In this document: positions 17,498-27,652 of the stretch, in pieces
Position numbering within the stretch: the first letter of the stretch is position 1
Layout of the letters: each line of letters starts with the position of its first letter
Source of the DNA: Methylophaga lonarensis MPL
GTDB taxonomy: Bacteria; Pseudomonadota; Gammaproteobacteria; Nitrosococcales; Methylophagaceae
Assembly (NCBI RefSeq): GCF_000349205.1
Contig: NZ_APHR01000017.1
Coordinates: 4-59,708, forward strand
Length of the DNA: 59,705 nucleotides
Direction of reading: 5' to 3'
Translations under genes and position numbers: made by a program
Notes under the pieces: generated by a model
Databases searched by the model: none
What the model was told of the DNA's origin: nothing
Seen by the model: the letters and a program-made list of their open reading frames with translations, nothing else

Positions 17498-19216
17498 CTA
17501 CTCCTTGATCACCCGGTTGATCTCTTCCAGGCTGGTCAATCCAGCCATGACTTTTTTCAGGCCAGAAGCTCGCAAGTCAGCGATACCTTCTTTTTTGGCT
17601 TGGTCAGCAAGCTGTATGGAGTTGCCACCTTCCATGATGATACGTCCCATGGCTTCAGAGACTGGCATCACCTGATAAATACCGACTCGTCCCTTGTAGC
17701 CTTCGGTGCAATGATCACAGCCGACTGCACGATATACCTTAAATCCGCTGTTGATCTGTTCCTCGGTAAATCCCTCTTTCAACAAGGCTTCCGTCGGCAG
17801 TGTCTCGGCTGTCTTGCATTGAGGACAGAGTCGTCGAGCCAGTCGTTGAGCAATGATCAGCGATACCGCTGAGGCGATATTGAATGCCGGAACTCCCATG
17901 TTCGCCAGACGAGTCAGCGTTTGTGGTGCATCGTTGGTATGCAGGGTTGAGAATACCATATGCCCTGTCTGTGCGGCTTTGATAGCAATTTCTGCCGTTT
18001 CCAGATCACGAATCTCACCGACCATGATGATATCGGGATCCTGACGCAGGAAAGCCCGGAGAGCTTCAGAGAAAGTCAGTCCGATGGCCGGGTTGACATT
18101 CACCTGATTGATGCCGGGCAGTGTGATTTCTGCAGGATCCTCAGCAGTAGAAATATTACGATCATCAGTATTGAGAATATTCAGAGCCGTATACAGCGAC
18201 ACCGTTTTACCACTACCTGTTGGACCGGTGACCAGCACCATGCCATAAGGTTTGTGCATGGTCTCCATAAAGATTTTCTTCTGGTCATCTTCATAACCCA
18301 AAGCATCAATGCCCAGCTGTGCACTGGTCGGATCCAGAATCCTCAGTACAATTTTTTCGCCATGCAAAGTCGGACAGGTGTTGACACGAAAGTCAATGGC
18401 TTTGGACTTGGAAAGTTTTAGCCGCATCCGTCCATCCTGAGGCACTCGCCGTTCAGCGATGTTCATTCTGGACAAGACTTTCAAACGGGCTGCAATCCGG
18501 CCGCCCAGTGCAACAGGTGCCGTTTTGGTCTCATGCAAAATACCATCGATACGCACACGCACGCGATATTTCTTCTCGTATGGTTCAAAGTGAATATCCG
18601 ACGCACCGGCCTTGATAGCATGGGTGAGTATGCCATTGATAAAGCGAACTACCGGCGTGTCGTCGATATTGGCTTCGTTAAGGTTGGGCTCCTTGTCGAG
18701 TGTGTCATCCGGGCCAAGATCGATATCGTCCAGATCAGAATCTTCAAAGTCATCAAGTTGCTGGTCCTGCTTATCGAGGGCTTTTTCGATAATGGCGCTG
18801 AGTTTTGATTCATCGACCAGCACAGGAAAAGTATTCAGTGCAGTGTTGAACTGAAATTCATCCAGTGCCTGCAGATTGGTTGGGTCGGATACGGCAACGT
18901 AGAGTCGTTTGCCCCGTTGATAAAGTGGCAGCGCATTGTGCTGACGAATCAACTTTTCCTGAAACAGGCTGGTGGGCGCCATTTCGAGGTTCATGGTGTC
19001 GATATCAAACAAGGGCACGCCAAATTCTGCTGAGGCGATGGCGGCGATATCAGCGCTGGCGAGTATTTTGTGGTTTACCAGATAAGTAACAAATGATTGC
19101 CGCGCTTCCTTGGCGGCGGTTTGTGCCGTATGAGCTGCTTCTTCATCCAGCAAGCCCTCACTGACAAGACGTCTTGCCAAGCCACTCAGCCTGACGGGTG
19201 CTGCGGTATTTGCCAT
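17498..19216 (-). CDS. pilB: Type IV pilus assembly ATPase PilB
   Basis: 572 residues. An N-terminal GspE_N (MshEN) region is followed by the hexameric ATPase with Walker A GPTGSGKT, an Asp box, Walker B IIMVGEIRD and a zinc site (CPQC, CDHC). PilB drives pilus extension. Usual partners pilC and pilD follow in order. No pilA lies in the window. An intergenic region of 195 bases separates it from the divergent lptM, so both promoters must be there. Confidence 0.95.
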   Translation of the reverse strand: MANTAAPVRLSGLARRLVSEGLLDEEAAHTAQTAAKEARQSFVTYLVNHKILASADIAAIASAEFGVPLFDIDTMNLEMAPTSLFQEKLIRQHNALPLYQRGKRLYVAVSDPTNLQALDEFQFNTALNTFPVLVDESKLSAIIEKALDKQDQQLDDFEDSDLDDIDLGPDDTLDKEPNLNEANIDDTPVVRFINGILTHAIKAGASDIHFEPYEKKYRVRVRIDGILHETKTAPVALGGRIAARLKVLSRMNIAERRVPQDGRMRLKLSKSKAIDFRVNTCPTLHGEKIVLRILDPTSAQLGIDALGYEDDQKKIFMETMHKPYGMVLVTGPTGSGKTVSLYTALNILNTDDRNISTAEDPAEITLPGINQVNVNPAIGLTFSEALRAFLRQDPDIIMVGEIRDLETAEIAIKAAQTGHMVFSTLHTNDAPQTLTRLANMGVPAFNIASAVSLIIAQRLARRLCPQCKTAETLPTEALLKEGFTEEQINSGFKVYRAVGCDHCTEGYKGRVGIYQVMPVSEAMGRIIMEGGNSIQLADQAKKEGIADLRASGLKKVMAGLTSLEEINRVIKE

Positions 19217-19411
19217 GACGGATTCTGTTTCCTTAACATGTTAATCATTGCGCACAGCCAATAGTATGTAAGTTACCGTATAAATTCCAGGATTTGTTCA
19301 CAGTCTGGCTATGTAACTGTATGACTTGTCGACAATAAGCAGACTATTTCTGGCAATAGTGTTTCGCAGCAAACCTGTATACTGCCTGCTTGGTGTCAGC
19401 GGAGGATAACA

Positions 19412-19540
19412 ATGAAACAAATGATGGGCTGGTTGCGAGTCGCATTGTTGGCAGGAATGCTAGCGGTGATATCCGCATGTGGTCAAAGTGGTGATTTGTA
19501 TTTGCCTGAGGGAAAGGCAATTTCAACAATGGTAGCTTAG
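19412..19540 (+). CDS. lptM: LPS translocon maturation chaperone LptM (small lipoprotein)
   Basis: A 42-residue lipoprotein gene with RBS GGAGG and an ATG at 19412. The signal peptide WLRVALLAGMLAVISAC ends at the lipidated Cys. The mature sequence CGQSGDLYLPEG matches the LptM/YifL core (C-G-x-x-G-x-L-x-x-P). LptM helps LptD form correct disulfides in the outer membrane. It lies 10 bases before lysA, the conserved position in gammaproteobacteria. Short length and location make it easy to miss. Confidence 0.88.
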   Translation: MKQMMGWLRVALLAGMLAVISACGQSGDLYLPEGKAISTMVA

Positions 19541-19550
19541 AAGGTTTTTG

Positions 19551-20801
19551 ATGGATTTTTTTCAGTATCAGCAGGACAGTCTTCGTGCCGAAGATGTGCC
19601 GGTCAGTGACATTGCAGCGCAATATGGCACGCCAACTTATATATACTCCCGAGCCACATTGGAGCGACACTGGCGTGCGTTTGATGAAGCGTTTTCCGGT
19701 ATGCCACATCTGGTCTGTTACGCGGTAAAAGCCAATTCCAATCTGGCGGTACTGAATGTCCTGGCTCGACTTGGTTCTGGCTTTGATATCGTCTCTGGCG
19801 GCGAGCTGGCCAGAGTGTTGGCGGCCGGAGGCAAAGCTGAGCGGACGGTATTTTCCGGTGTTGGCAAAACCACCGATGAGATTGAATACGCCCTCGAACA
19901 AAACATTCGCTGTTTCAACGTCGAGTCCGAAAGTGAGTTACAGCGAATCAGCGAAGTAGCCAGCCGGCTTGGCAAGTCTGCGCCAATTTCTATTCGGGTG
20001 AATCCTGATGTGGATGCGCAAACCCATCCTTATATTTCAACCGGGCTCAAAGAAAACAAATTTGGCATCGCCATAGAAAGTGCGCCGGATGTTTATCAAG
20101 CCGCAGCCCAACTGCCTGGACTTAATGTCGTCGGCGTCGATTGTCATATTGGTTCGCAGCTCACCACGGTTGCGCCGTTTGTTGATGCTTTGCATAGGGT
20201 ATTAGCCCTGATTGACCGACTGGCCGAACTCGATATCCAGATCAAACATCTTGATATTGGCGGTGGTTTGGGCATTCGCTACAAAGACGAAACGCCACCA
20301 AGCCCGGCTGAATATGCGGCAGCCATGCGAGATGTGCTGACTGACCGAAACCTGGAAATCTTTCTGGAGCCAGGCAGAGCCATTGCCGGCAATGCGGGCA
20401 TATTGTTGACGCGCGTTGAGTACATCAAAACCACAGAAGCGCATCGCTTTGCCATCATTGACGCCGCAATGAACGACTTGCTGCGCCCTGCCTTGTATCA
20501 ATCGTGGATGGAAATCGTGCCAGCAAAACTGCGCAGCGATCTTGTCGCAGAGATCTACGACGTGGTGGGCCCTGTCTGTGAAACCGGTGATTTTCTGGGT
20601 AAGCAACGTGAGCTGAAAATCGCTGAAGGTGATTTACTGGCAATTCGCTCGGCAGGCGCCTATGGTTTTACTATGAGCTCTAACTACAATTCACGGCCAA
20701 GGGCGGCTGAAGTGATGGTGGATGGTGCTGAGCTGCATCTGGTGCGTGAACGTGAATCAATCGCTTCACTTTATGCTGGCGAGCGAGTACTGCAGGACTA
20801 G
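19551..20801 (+). CDS. lysA: Diaminopimelate decarboxylase
   Basis: 416 residues from ATG at 19551, with AGAAGG upstream. A TTG codon just before is a less likely start. The PLP-binding Lys lies in CYAVKANSN. The glycine-rich phosphate loop lies in HLDIGGGLG, and GPVCETGDF holds the catalytic Cys region of the partner subunit. LysA converts meso-diaminopimelate to lysine. It sits in the lptM-lysA-dapF-DUF484-xerC run. Confidence 0.96.
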   Translation: MDFFQYQQDSLRAEDVPVSDIAAQYGTPTYIYSRATLERHWRAFDEAFSGMPHLVCYAVKANSNLAVLNVLARLGSGFDIVSGGELARVLAAGGKAERTVFSGVGKTTDEIEYALEQNIRCFNVESESELQRISEVASRLGKSAPISIRVNPDVDAQTHPYISTGLKENKFGIAIESAPDVYQAAAQLPGLNVVGVDCHIGSQLTTVAPFVDALHRVLALIDRLAELDIQIKHLDIGGGLGIRYKDETPPSPAEYAAAMRDVLTDRNLEIFLEPGRAIAGNAGILLTRVEYIKTTEAHRFAIIDAAMNDLLRPALYQSWMEIVPAKLRSDLVAEIYDVVGPVCETGDFLGKQRELKIAEGDLLAIRSAGAYGFTMSSNYNSRPRAAEVMVDGAELHLVRERESIASLYAGERVLQD

Positions 20802-20807
20802 AAGGTC

Positions 20808-21656
20808 ATGTTGAAATTCAGCAAGATGCATGGTTTGGGAAATGACTTTATTGTCATCGACGCCATTCATCAATCAGTAGAACTAAGCAAACAGCAAATA
20901 CAGATGCTGGCGGACAGGCATTGGGGCATTGGCTGTGATCAGTTGCTGCTGGTGCAACCAGCCGAATCAGCCGAGGCAGATTTTCGTTATCGTATCTTCA
21001 ACGCAGATGGAGGCGAGGTTGCCCAATGTGGTAACGGTGCTCGCTGTTTCGCTCGATTTGTTCATGACAAAGGTTTGACCGACAAAACCGTGATTGCCGT
21101 CGAGACAGCCTCCGGGCTTATTTACCCAGAGCTACAGTCAGATGGTCAGGTGCGTGTGGACATGGGGCCGCCCCGGTTTGAACCCGCCGCGATTCCCTTT
21201 GTTGCCAACGAACTTTCCAACACCTATATGCTGACCTTACCCTCTGGCCCGCACGTTGAGATCAGCGCTTTGTCGATGGGTAATCCACATGCGGTCGTTC
21301 GGGTGGAAAACATCAGTGCTGCACCTGTTGCGGAGTGGGGTCCTCAGATAGAGGCTCATGAAAGGTTTCCTGAACGCGTCAATGCGGGTTTTATGCAAGT
21401 CGTCGATCATGACCATATCCGTCTGAGAGTCTACGAACGCGGTGTCGGAGAGACTCAGGCCTGTGGAACCGGTGCCTGCGCCGCTGTGGTCAGTGGCATT
21501 CGTCGAGGATTGCTGGCTCGAGATGTTCAAGTAGCTCTGCCCGGCGGATGTTTGCATATCAGCTGGCCTGATGAAGCATCCAATGTCATGATGACCGGGC
21601 CTGCACAACACGTTTTTGATGGAGAAATTGAGTGGCCGATACCGACTCAAAGCTAA
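20808..21656 (+). CDS. dapF: Diaminopimelate epimerase
   Basis: 282 residues. The two catalytic cysteines are in [11 protein letters not shown] and [11 protein letters not shown]. The start [17 protein letters not shown] is typical. DapF interconverts LL- and meso-diaminopimelate for lysine and peptidoglycan. It follows lysA by 6 bases, and its last 25 bases overlap the GTG start of the DUF484 gene. Confidence 0.96.
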   Translation: MLKFSKMHGLGNDFIVIDAIHQSVELSKQQIQMLADRHWGIGCDQLLLVQPAESAEADFRYRIFNADGGEVAQCGNGARCFARFVHDKGLTDKTVIAVETASGLIYPELQSDGQVRVDMGPPRFEPAAIPFVANELSNTYMLTLPSGPHVEISALSMGNPHAVVRVENISAAPVAEWGPQIEAHERFPERVNAGFMQVVDHDHIRLRVYERGVGETQACGTGACAAVVSGIRRGLLARDVQVALPGGCLHISWPDEASNVMMTGPAQHVFDGEIEWPIPTQS

Positions 21657-22348
21657 CTGCGGACAAAATTCACGATTATCTTGCCGAGCACCCGGACTTT
21701 CTGCTGAAAAATCCCGACACATTGGCCCTGTTGCAACTTGATGAAGATCAGGCTCCGGCCAACATTATTTCTCTGGCACAAAAGCAACGTGAACGCCTGG
21801 AAGACAAGGTCAAACATCTGGATGAGCAGCTGCGCGCGCTGATCGATAACGCTCACAGCAATTCGGCTTTGCAGGATCGGGTTCATCAATTATGTTTACG
21901 CTTCCTTGACTGTGATGATCTGGAATCATTGCTCAAGGTCTTGATGCAGGATCTGAAACAGGAATTTAACGCCGATGCGGTCGCGCTCAGGTTGTTTTAT
22001 GCCGGAGACAAGGCTCCCAAAATCCCGGACATCAAGGCCAACATCGCCCAGCTGCATGCTGATGATAGTGCTCTGAAAGCATTTGACAGCCTGCTCAACA
22101 AGCAAAAGCCGGTCTGTGGTCGTCTGACCAAAGCGCAAAAACAAGTGTTGTTCAGTGATGTGGATATTTCAGTGCAGTCCGTGGCTTGCCTGCCACTGGG
22201 TCATCAACCCTGTGCCGGAATTCTGGCGATTGCCAGTGAGGATGCCAATCGTTTTCATGCCGATATGGGCACCACCTATCTGAGCTTTTTAGGCGATGTC
22301 TTTATGCGAATGTTGCGACGCTTCGATTTGCATCATCATGTCGGCTGA
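21632..22348 (+). CDS. DUF484-family protein (GAF-like)
   Basis: 238 residues from a GTG start inside the end of dapF. The N-terminus [18 protein letters not shown] and the following coiled-coil ([18 protein letters not shown]) are the DUF484 signature. A GAF-like domain follows. The protein is always found between dapF and xerC, but the biochemical role is unknown. A GTG start with a 25-base overlap is usual for translationally coupled genes. Confidence 0.88.
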   Translation: MADTDSKLTADKIHDYLAEHPDFLLKNPDTLALLQLDEDQAPANIISLAQKQRERLEDKVKHLDEQLRALIDNAHSNSALQDRVHQLCLRFLDCDDLESLLKVLMQDLKQEFNADAVALRLFYAGDKAPKIPDIKANIAQLHADDSALKAFDSLLNKQKPVCGRLTKAQKQVLFSDVDISVQSVACLPLGHQPCAGILAIASEDANRFHADMGTTYLSFLGDVFMRMLRRFDLHHHVG

Positions 22349-23243
22349 ACTGGCAGAAGTTACCGAAGCTTTTTTACAATCGCTGGCTGCTCAGCGTCTG
22401 TCAGAACATACCATCAAAAACTACCGCCGGGATCTGCAACAACTGCTCGGTTTTGCTGGCCGTGAGTCTCTGACCGACTGGGCGGTGCTTTCCAGCAAAC
22501 AGCTAAGAAAATTTATCGCCGAAAACCATCGCAGTGGTTTATCGGCTCGCTCAATTCATCGTCAACTATCCGCGATTCGCAGTTTTTACCGTTATCTGGT
22601 TCGACAAGGTTTGTCTGAACATAATCCAGCCGTCGCCGTGCAGGCACCCAAAACAGAAAAACGCTTGCCATCGACGCTGGATGTTGATCAAACCAATGCC
22701 TTACTGGACGCCACCCCGGAAGATACGTTTGTGGCGTCAAGAGATAGGGCCATTATGGAGCTGCTCTATTCGTCAGGCCTGCGGGTATCTGAGCTGGCGG
22801 CACTGGATCTGCGCGATATCGATTTTGCCGAACAACTGGTGCATGTCATCGCAGGTAAGGGCGGCAAGGGACGTATTGTGCCGATGGGTCGTCAGGCTAT
22901 CAATGCGATCAAGCATTGGCTGGAAATGCGTGACCGGCGTGGTTTTTTTAGTGAGCAAGCCCTGTTTGTCAGTCAACAGGGACGCCGCCTCGGTGTTCGT
23001 TCAATTCAACAGCGACTGTCATATTGGGGCAAGCGACTGGGCATCTCCGACAAGGTGCATCCACATCGGCTGCGCCATGCCTTTGCCTCACATATGCTCG
23101 AATCCAGCGGTGATTTACGGGCAGTGCAGGAGTTATTGGGCCATGCTGATATCAGCACCACCCAGGTCTACACCCATCTCGATTTTCAGCATCTGGCCAA
23201 GGTGTATGATGCGGCGCATCCGCGTGCCAAGAAGCGTTCTTGA
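22338..23243 (+). CDS. xerC: Tyrosine recombinase XerC
   Basis: 301 residues from ATG at 22338, overlapping the DUF484 stop by 11 bases. Catalytic residues of the tyrosine recombinase are visible: Arg in SSGLRVSELAALD, His-x-x-Arg in HPHRLRHAFASHML, and the nucleophile Tyr in TTQVYTHLD. The N-terminal SAM-like domain starts EAFLQSLAAQRLSEHTIKNY. XerC with XerD resolves chromosome dimers at dif. It closes the lysine/dapF operon. Confidence 0.96.
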   Translation: MSAELAEVTEAFLQSLAAQRLSEHTIKNYRRDLQQLLGFAGRESLTDWAVLSSKQLRKFIAENHRSGLSARSIHRQLSAIRSFYRYLVRQGLSEHNPAVAVQAPKTEKRLPSTLDVDQTNALLDATPEDTFVASRDRAIMELLYSSGLRVSELAALDLRDIDFAEQLVHVIAGKGGKGRIVPMGRQAINAIKHWLEMRDRRGFFSEQALFVSQQGRRLGVRSIQQRLSYWGKRLGISDKVHPHRLRHAFASHMLESSGDLRAVQELLGHADISTTQVYTHLDFQHLAKVYDAAHPRAKKRS

Positions 23244-23264
23244 ATTGTTGAATTAAACACGAGC

Positions 23265-23343
23265 GTAGGTTGGGCTGAGCTTGCGAAGCCCAACAACCCA
23301 ACCACCATTACAATGTTGGGCTTCGTGCCTCAGCCCAACCTAC
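23265..23343. repeat. Nested palindromic repeat, copy 1 (GTAGGTTGGG type)
   Basis: Outer arms GTAGGTTGGGCTGAG (23265-23279) and its complement (23329-23343) enclose inner arms GCGAAGCCCAAC (23283-23294) and GTTGGGCTTCGT (23315-23326). It sits between the convergent xerC and polA. It may act as a transcription barrier or be a small mobile palindrome. Confidence 0.85.
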
Positions 23344-23395
23344 AGGGACATCCACGGGGCATGAGGCTTGGTGATTGGCTCGAACCGCATGAATG

Positions 23396-23484
23396 GTAGG
23401 TTGGGTAGAATGCAATGAAACCCAACAAACCGTGTTTATCGTCGGAATGTTGGTGTTGGGTTTCGCAGGCTCAACCCAACCTAC
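23396..23484. repeat. Nested palindromic repeat, copy 2 (GTAGGTTGGG type)
   Basis: Outer arms GTAGGTTGGGT (23396-23406) and ACCCAACCTAC (23474-23484). Inner arms GAAACCCAAC (23417-23426) and GTTGGGTTTC (23455-23464). Same outline as copy 1, but the inner sequence has changed on both sides (GCCCAAC to ACCCAAC), so pairing is kept. It ends 5 bases from the polA stop. Confidence 0.85.
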
Positions 23485-23488
23485 GGGG

Positions 23489-26218
23489 CTAATGCGCCTG
23501 CTCCCAGTTATCGCCAACACCCATACCCACTTCCAGCGGCACTTTGAGTTCAGCCGCCTCGATCATAAAGCGCTCAATTTCTTTTTTGGCGAGTTCAAGT
23601 TGGTTGTCGGGCACCTCAAATACCAGTTCGTCATGCACTTGCATGATCATGCGGATGCCGGTGTTTTCACTGAGCAACCAGTCGTGAATGGCAATCATCG
23701 CCCGTTTGATAATGTCGGCGGCGCTACCCTGCATCGGCGCATTGATTGCGGTGCGTTCGGCATATTGGCGGCGCATACCGTTGCTGGAATTGATTTCCGG
23801 CAGATATAGCCGACGTCCAAATATCGTTTCAACATAGCCATCGGTTTTGGCTTGCTGGCGGGTGTTGTCCATATACTGCCGGACGCCGGGATAGCGTTCA
23901 AAATAGGTATCCATATAGGCTGCCGCCTGATGCCGTTCGATGCCCAGTTGTTTGGACAGACCATGTGCTGACATGCCGTAGATCAGGCCAAAATTGATGG
24001 CCTTGGCACTGCGCCGTTGGTCGGCAGTGACCGCTTGCAGATCCACATTGAAAATTTCCGAGGCGGTGTGTCGGTGAATATCTTCTCCCTCGGCAAACGC
24101 CTTGAGCAAACTGGCATCTCCAGACAAATGCGCCATGATACGCAGCTCGATTTGGGAATAGTCGGCAGCGAGGATCTTGGCCCCGTCAGCGGCAACAAAA
24201 GCCTCACGGATACGGCGGCCGGTTTCGGTGCGGATCGGAATATTCTGCAAGTTGGGATCCGACGAAGATAAGCGTCCGGTAGCGGTTACGGCCTGATGGT
24301 ATGAGGTGTGCACTCGGCCTGTGCTGTGGTTGACCATCTGCGGCAGTTTATCGGTATAGGTCGATTTGAGTTTGCTGAGACTGCGGTAGTTCATGATGAT
24401 TTGCGGCAGTTCATAACCATCATCAGCCAGCTCCTGCAGCACTTCTTCAGCAGTCGATGGCTGGCCTTTTGGAGTTTTTTTACGCACCGGCAATTGCTGC
24501 TTGTCGTAAAGGATCGCCTGCAATTGTTTGGGCGAGCCCAGATTGAATACCTCACCCGCCGATTCATGCGCTTGTTTTTCCAGCCGGTCGATATCATGTG
24601 CAAGGTTATCGCTTTGCTGTTGCAGCATAAAAATATCGATATGCACGCCGTTACGCTCCAGCGTATTCAACACCGGCAGTAATGGCATTTCCAGGTTTTT
24701 ATAGACTTCGGCCAGACTGGGAATCGCCTGAATCTGTGGCCACAACTTCTGATGCAGTTGCAGGGTGATGTCGGCATCTTCGCAGGCATAAGGCGTAGCT
24801 TCATCCAGACCAATCTGATTGAAAGTCAGCTGTTTTTTGCCCTTGCCGGCAATATCTTCAAAGTGAATGGTGCTGCGACTCAGGTATTTCTCGGCCAGCG
24901 AATCCATATCGTGGCGGGTGGCGGTGCTGTCGAGTACATAGGACTGCAGCATGGTGTCATGGGCAATGCCTTGCAGATCAACGTCATGATTGAGCAGCAC
25001 ATGGCGATCATATTTGAGATTCTGACCGACTTTGAGTTTGTTCGGGTTTTCCAGCAGTGGTTTCAGCCGGGCCAGGGTGCTGTCAAAGTCCAGTTGTTCG
25101 GGCGCACCCGGATAGTCATGGGCCAGCGGCAAGTAAAAAGCGGTGCCAGCCTTGATGGCAAACGACATGCCGACCAGTCGGGCTTCCAGATAATTCAGAC
25201 TGGTGGTTTCGGTATCAAAGGCAAACAGCTCGGCTGCCTCCAGTTGTTTGAGCAAGTCTGCAAATTCGGCCTCGCTGACAATGGCCTGATAGTGTTGTTC
25301 GGCAGTTGCAGTCTCAATATCGGCTGCTGTACTTGTATTGCTGACCTGTGGACTTTCAGCCGGTGCATTTCGCACTTCCTGCGTCCAGGTTCTGAATTCG
25401 TAGCGTTCAAATAATTCCAGCAAAGCGGCGTTGTCTGCGGGTTGCAGATTCAGTGTTTTGGGTTCGAAATCCAGGGGCACATCCAGCTTGATGGTGGCCA
25501 GTTCATAGGACAGCGGCAGATCCGACAGTGCATTGCGCAGGTTTTCACCCAGCTTGCCTTTGACCTCATCGGCGTGGTCAATAACCCCTTGCAGACTGCC
25601 ATATTGTTGCAACAGTTTGGTGGCGGTTTTCGGTCCGACATTGGCCACACCTGGAATGTTATCCACCTTGTCGCCCATCAGTGCCAGATAATCGATGATC
25701 TGCGCCGGTTCGATACCGTATTTTTCCTTGACCGCCTCGATATCGGTGATGGTATTGCTCATGGTGTTGACCAGCGTCACATGCGCATTGACCAGTTGCG
25801 CCATATCCTTGTCACCGGTGGAAATCACTGTGTCGATGCCTTGCTCGGTGGCTTGTTGGGCCAGGGTGCCGATCACATCATCTGCCTCCACGCCATCAAT
25901 CATCAGTAACGGCAGGCCCATGGCTTTGACAATGTTGTGGATGGGTTCGACCTGTTCACGCAAGTCATCCGGCATTGGCGGCCGGTTGGCCTTGTATTCA
26001 GCATACAAGTCATCGCGAAAGGTTTTGCCCTTGGCATCAAACACCACGGCCATATGCTCCGGATCATAGTCTTTCAGCAGTTTGCGCAGCATGTTGATAA
26101 CGCCGTAGATGGTGCCGGTGGCTTCTCCCGAACGATTGGTCAGGGGGGGCATTGCATGATAGGCACGGTAGAGATACGAAGAGCCATCAACAAGGATGAA
26201 AGGTTTGGTCTGCGTCAT
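23489..26218 (-). CDS. polA: DNA polymerase I
   Basis: 909 residues with all three domains: the 5'-nuclease (LVDGSSYLYRAYHAMPPL, VISTGDKDMAQLV), the 3'-5' proofreading exonuclease (LFAFDTETTSLNYLEA) and the family A polymerase (ADYSQIELRIMAHLSG, QVHDELVFEVP). It fills gaps and removes RNA primers. The minus-strand gene is convergent with xerC, with the two palindromic repeats between. Length is normal. Confidence 0.98.
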   Translation of the reverse strand: MTQTKPFILVDGSSYLYRAYHAMPPLTNRSGEATGTIYGVINMLRKLLKDYDPEHMAVVFDAKGKTFRDDLYAEYKANRPPMPDDLREQVEPIHNIVKAMGLPLLMIDGVEADDVIGTLAQQATEQGIDTVISTGDKDMAQLVNAHVTLVNTMSNTITDIEAVKEKYGIEPAQIIDYLALMGDKVDNIPGVANVGPKTATKLLQQYGSLQGVIDHADEVKGKLGENLRNALSDLPLSYELATIKLDVPLDFEPKTLNLQPADNAALLELFERYEFRTWTQEVRNAPAESPQVSNTSTAADIETATAEQHYQAIVSEAEFADLLKQLEAAELFAFDTETTSLNYLEARLVGMSFAIKAGTAFYLPLAHDYPGAPEQLDFDSTLARLKPLLENPNKLKVGQNLKYDRHVLLNHDVDLQGIAHDTMLQSYVLDSTATRHDMDSLAEKYLSRSTIHFEDIAGKGKKQLTFNQIGLDEATPYACEDADITLQLHQKLWPQIQAIPSLAEVYKNLEMPLLPVLNTLERNGVHIDIFMLQQQSDNLAHDIDRLEKQAHESAGEVFNLGSPKQLQAILYDKQQLPVRKKTPKGQPSTAEEVLQELADDGYELPQIIMNYRSLSKLKSTYTDKLPQMVNHSTGRVHTSYHQAVTATGRLSSSDPNLQNIPIRTETGRRIREAFVAADGAKILAADYSQIELRIMAHLSGDASLLKAFAEGEDIHRHTASEIFNVDLQAVTADQRRSAKAINFGLIYGMSAHGLSKQLGIERHQAAAYMDTYFERYPGVRQYMDNTRQQAKTDGYVETIFGRRLYLPEINSSNGMRRQYAERTAINAPMQGSAADIIKRAMIAIHDWLLSENTGIRMIMQVHDELVFEVPDNQLELAKKEIERFMIEAAELKVPLEVGMGVGDNWEQAH

Positions 26219-26311
26219 AGCGATATATGGCCAATTTTGAAGTGTTAACGGGTTGCTTTAATAGTGATTGCGGAAGTGCTATCTTAAGCGCAATTGTTGT
26301 GGAGCATGATC

Positions 26312-26644
26312 ATGTCTAAACATCTCGCTATTGTATGCGCAGCCGGTTTATTTATCACGGGCACTGCTGTGGCAGATACTTCATACCTCGAGCAGCCGCC
26401 AGTGATCCCGCCACCGCTGGCAGACGGCGACAGTATCGAGCCTGAAATCACCATCATCCAGCAGGAAGATCGGACGATTGAAGAATACCGGGTCAATGGT
26501 CAGCTCTACATGATCAAGGTCACACCCTCTGTAGGCCCCTCATACTACCTGATGGATACCGATGGTGATGGACGTTTGGAAACTCGCAGGCATGACCTCG
26601 ATTCCAAACTGCTGGTGCCAAACTGGATCCTGTTTGAGTGGTAA
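26312..26644 (+). CDS. DUF2782 domain exported protein
   Basis: 110 residues from ATG at 26312 with GGAG upstream. Signal peptide LAIVCAAGLFITGTAVAD, then a domain with EPEITIIQQEDRTIEEYRVNGQLYMIKVTPSVG and a short end YYLMDTDGDGRLETRR, all typical of DUF2782. Function unknown. It lies in the polA-thrB interval, as in many gammaproteobacteria. Confidence 0.85.
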   Translation: MSKHLAIVCAAGLFITGTAVADTSYLEQPPVIPPPLADGDSIEPEITIIQQEDRTIEEYRVNGQLYMIKVTPSVGPSYYLMDTDGDGRLETRRHDLDSKLLVPNWILFEW

Positions 26645-26669
26645 TCATCCTTAATATCTGAGCAGTTGC

Positions 26670-27620
26670 ATGTCGGTTTACACTGAAGTCGGGCGCGACC
26701 AACTCATCGCGTTCCTAGCAGACTATGCGGTCGGAGAACTGGTTCATTATCAGGGCATCAGTGACGGCATCGAAAATACCAATTACTTCGTTACCACAGA
26801 CAAGGGCGAATTTGTCCTGACCCTGTTTGAACATCACGACTTTGGTGAGTTAGCCTATTTTCTTGATGTGATGACGTTTTTCTTCGAGCATGGCATTCCG
26901 TCGGCACACCCGGCCGCTGATCGGCAAGGTCGTTATCTGAAAAAACTCTGTGGCCGTCCGGCGGCATTGGTGATGAGACTTGACGGTCGTGGAGTGGCCA
27001 ATGTTGCCAGTCTGGCGCAGTGTGAAGCCATCGGCGATATTCTTGGCCAGATGCATATTGCCGGGCAGCAGTTTCAGTCGCGCCGCCACAGCCAACGTGG
27101 TCCTGAATGGCGTCAGGAAACTGCACAACGATTGCTACCTATGATGGAGGCGGATCAAGCCGCCTTACTGAAAAACGAGCTGGCTTTTCAGAAAGGCTAT
27201 GCCGATCTTGACCTGCCCTGGGGAGTCACTCATTCAGATTTGTTTCGCGACAATGCCTTGTTTGACGGTGAAGAGCTGAGAGGCATTATTGATTTTTATT
27301 ATGCCTGTGATGAATATCTGCTTTATGACCTGGCAGTCGCGGTAAATGATTGGTGCGTTGATGAATCCGGTACTTTGGCGCTGAGACATTATCAGGCATT
27401 GATGAGTGGTTATTTGCAACATCGACAACTGACTGATGCTGAGCAGGCAAACTGGAATCTGGTCCTGCGTGCCGCTGCGTTGCGATTCTGGTTATCACGG
27501 TTGCAGGATAAATTATTTCCTCGTGAAGGCGAGATCACCCAGATCAAAAACCCGGACGCTTTTCTGAAAATCCTGCAGCAACATCGTCATCAGCCGTTCA
27601 GTGTTGATGAGCTGCAATAA
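26670..27620 (+). CDS. thrB: Homoserine kinase (APH-fold type)
   Basis: 316 residues of the ThrB2 group with the aminoglycoside-phosphotransferase fold. LVHYQGISDGIENTNYFVTT begins the N-lobe, and GVTHSDLFRDNALFD holds the catalytic Asp loop. It phosphorylates homoserine on the way to threonine. It lies 26 bases after the DUF2782 gene and 33 bases before waaC. This is not the GHMP-type ThrB of E. coli. Confidence 0.92.
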   Translation: MSVYTEVGRDQLIAFLADYAVGELVHYQGISDGIENTNYFVTTDKGEFVLTLFEHHDFGELAYFLDVMTFFFEHGIPSAHPAADRQGRYLKKLCGRPAALVMRLDGRGVANVASLAQCEAIGDILGQMHIAGQQFQSRRHSQRGPEWRQETAQRLLPMMEADQAALLKNELAFQKGYADLDLPWGVTHSDLFRDNALFDGEELRGIIDFYYACDEYLLYDLAVAVNDWCVDESGTLALRHYQALMSGYLQHRQLTDAEQANWNLVLRAAALRFWLSRLQDKLFPREGEITQIKNPDAFLKILQQHRHQPFSVDELQ

Positions 27621-27652
27621 CCGGCCAGCCGTGGCACCGGCGGATAGTTAAT

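Noticed and set aside
24752-25414. 220-codon ORF opposite polA
   Set aside because: It is the shadow of the polA frame on the other strand. No family features.
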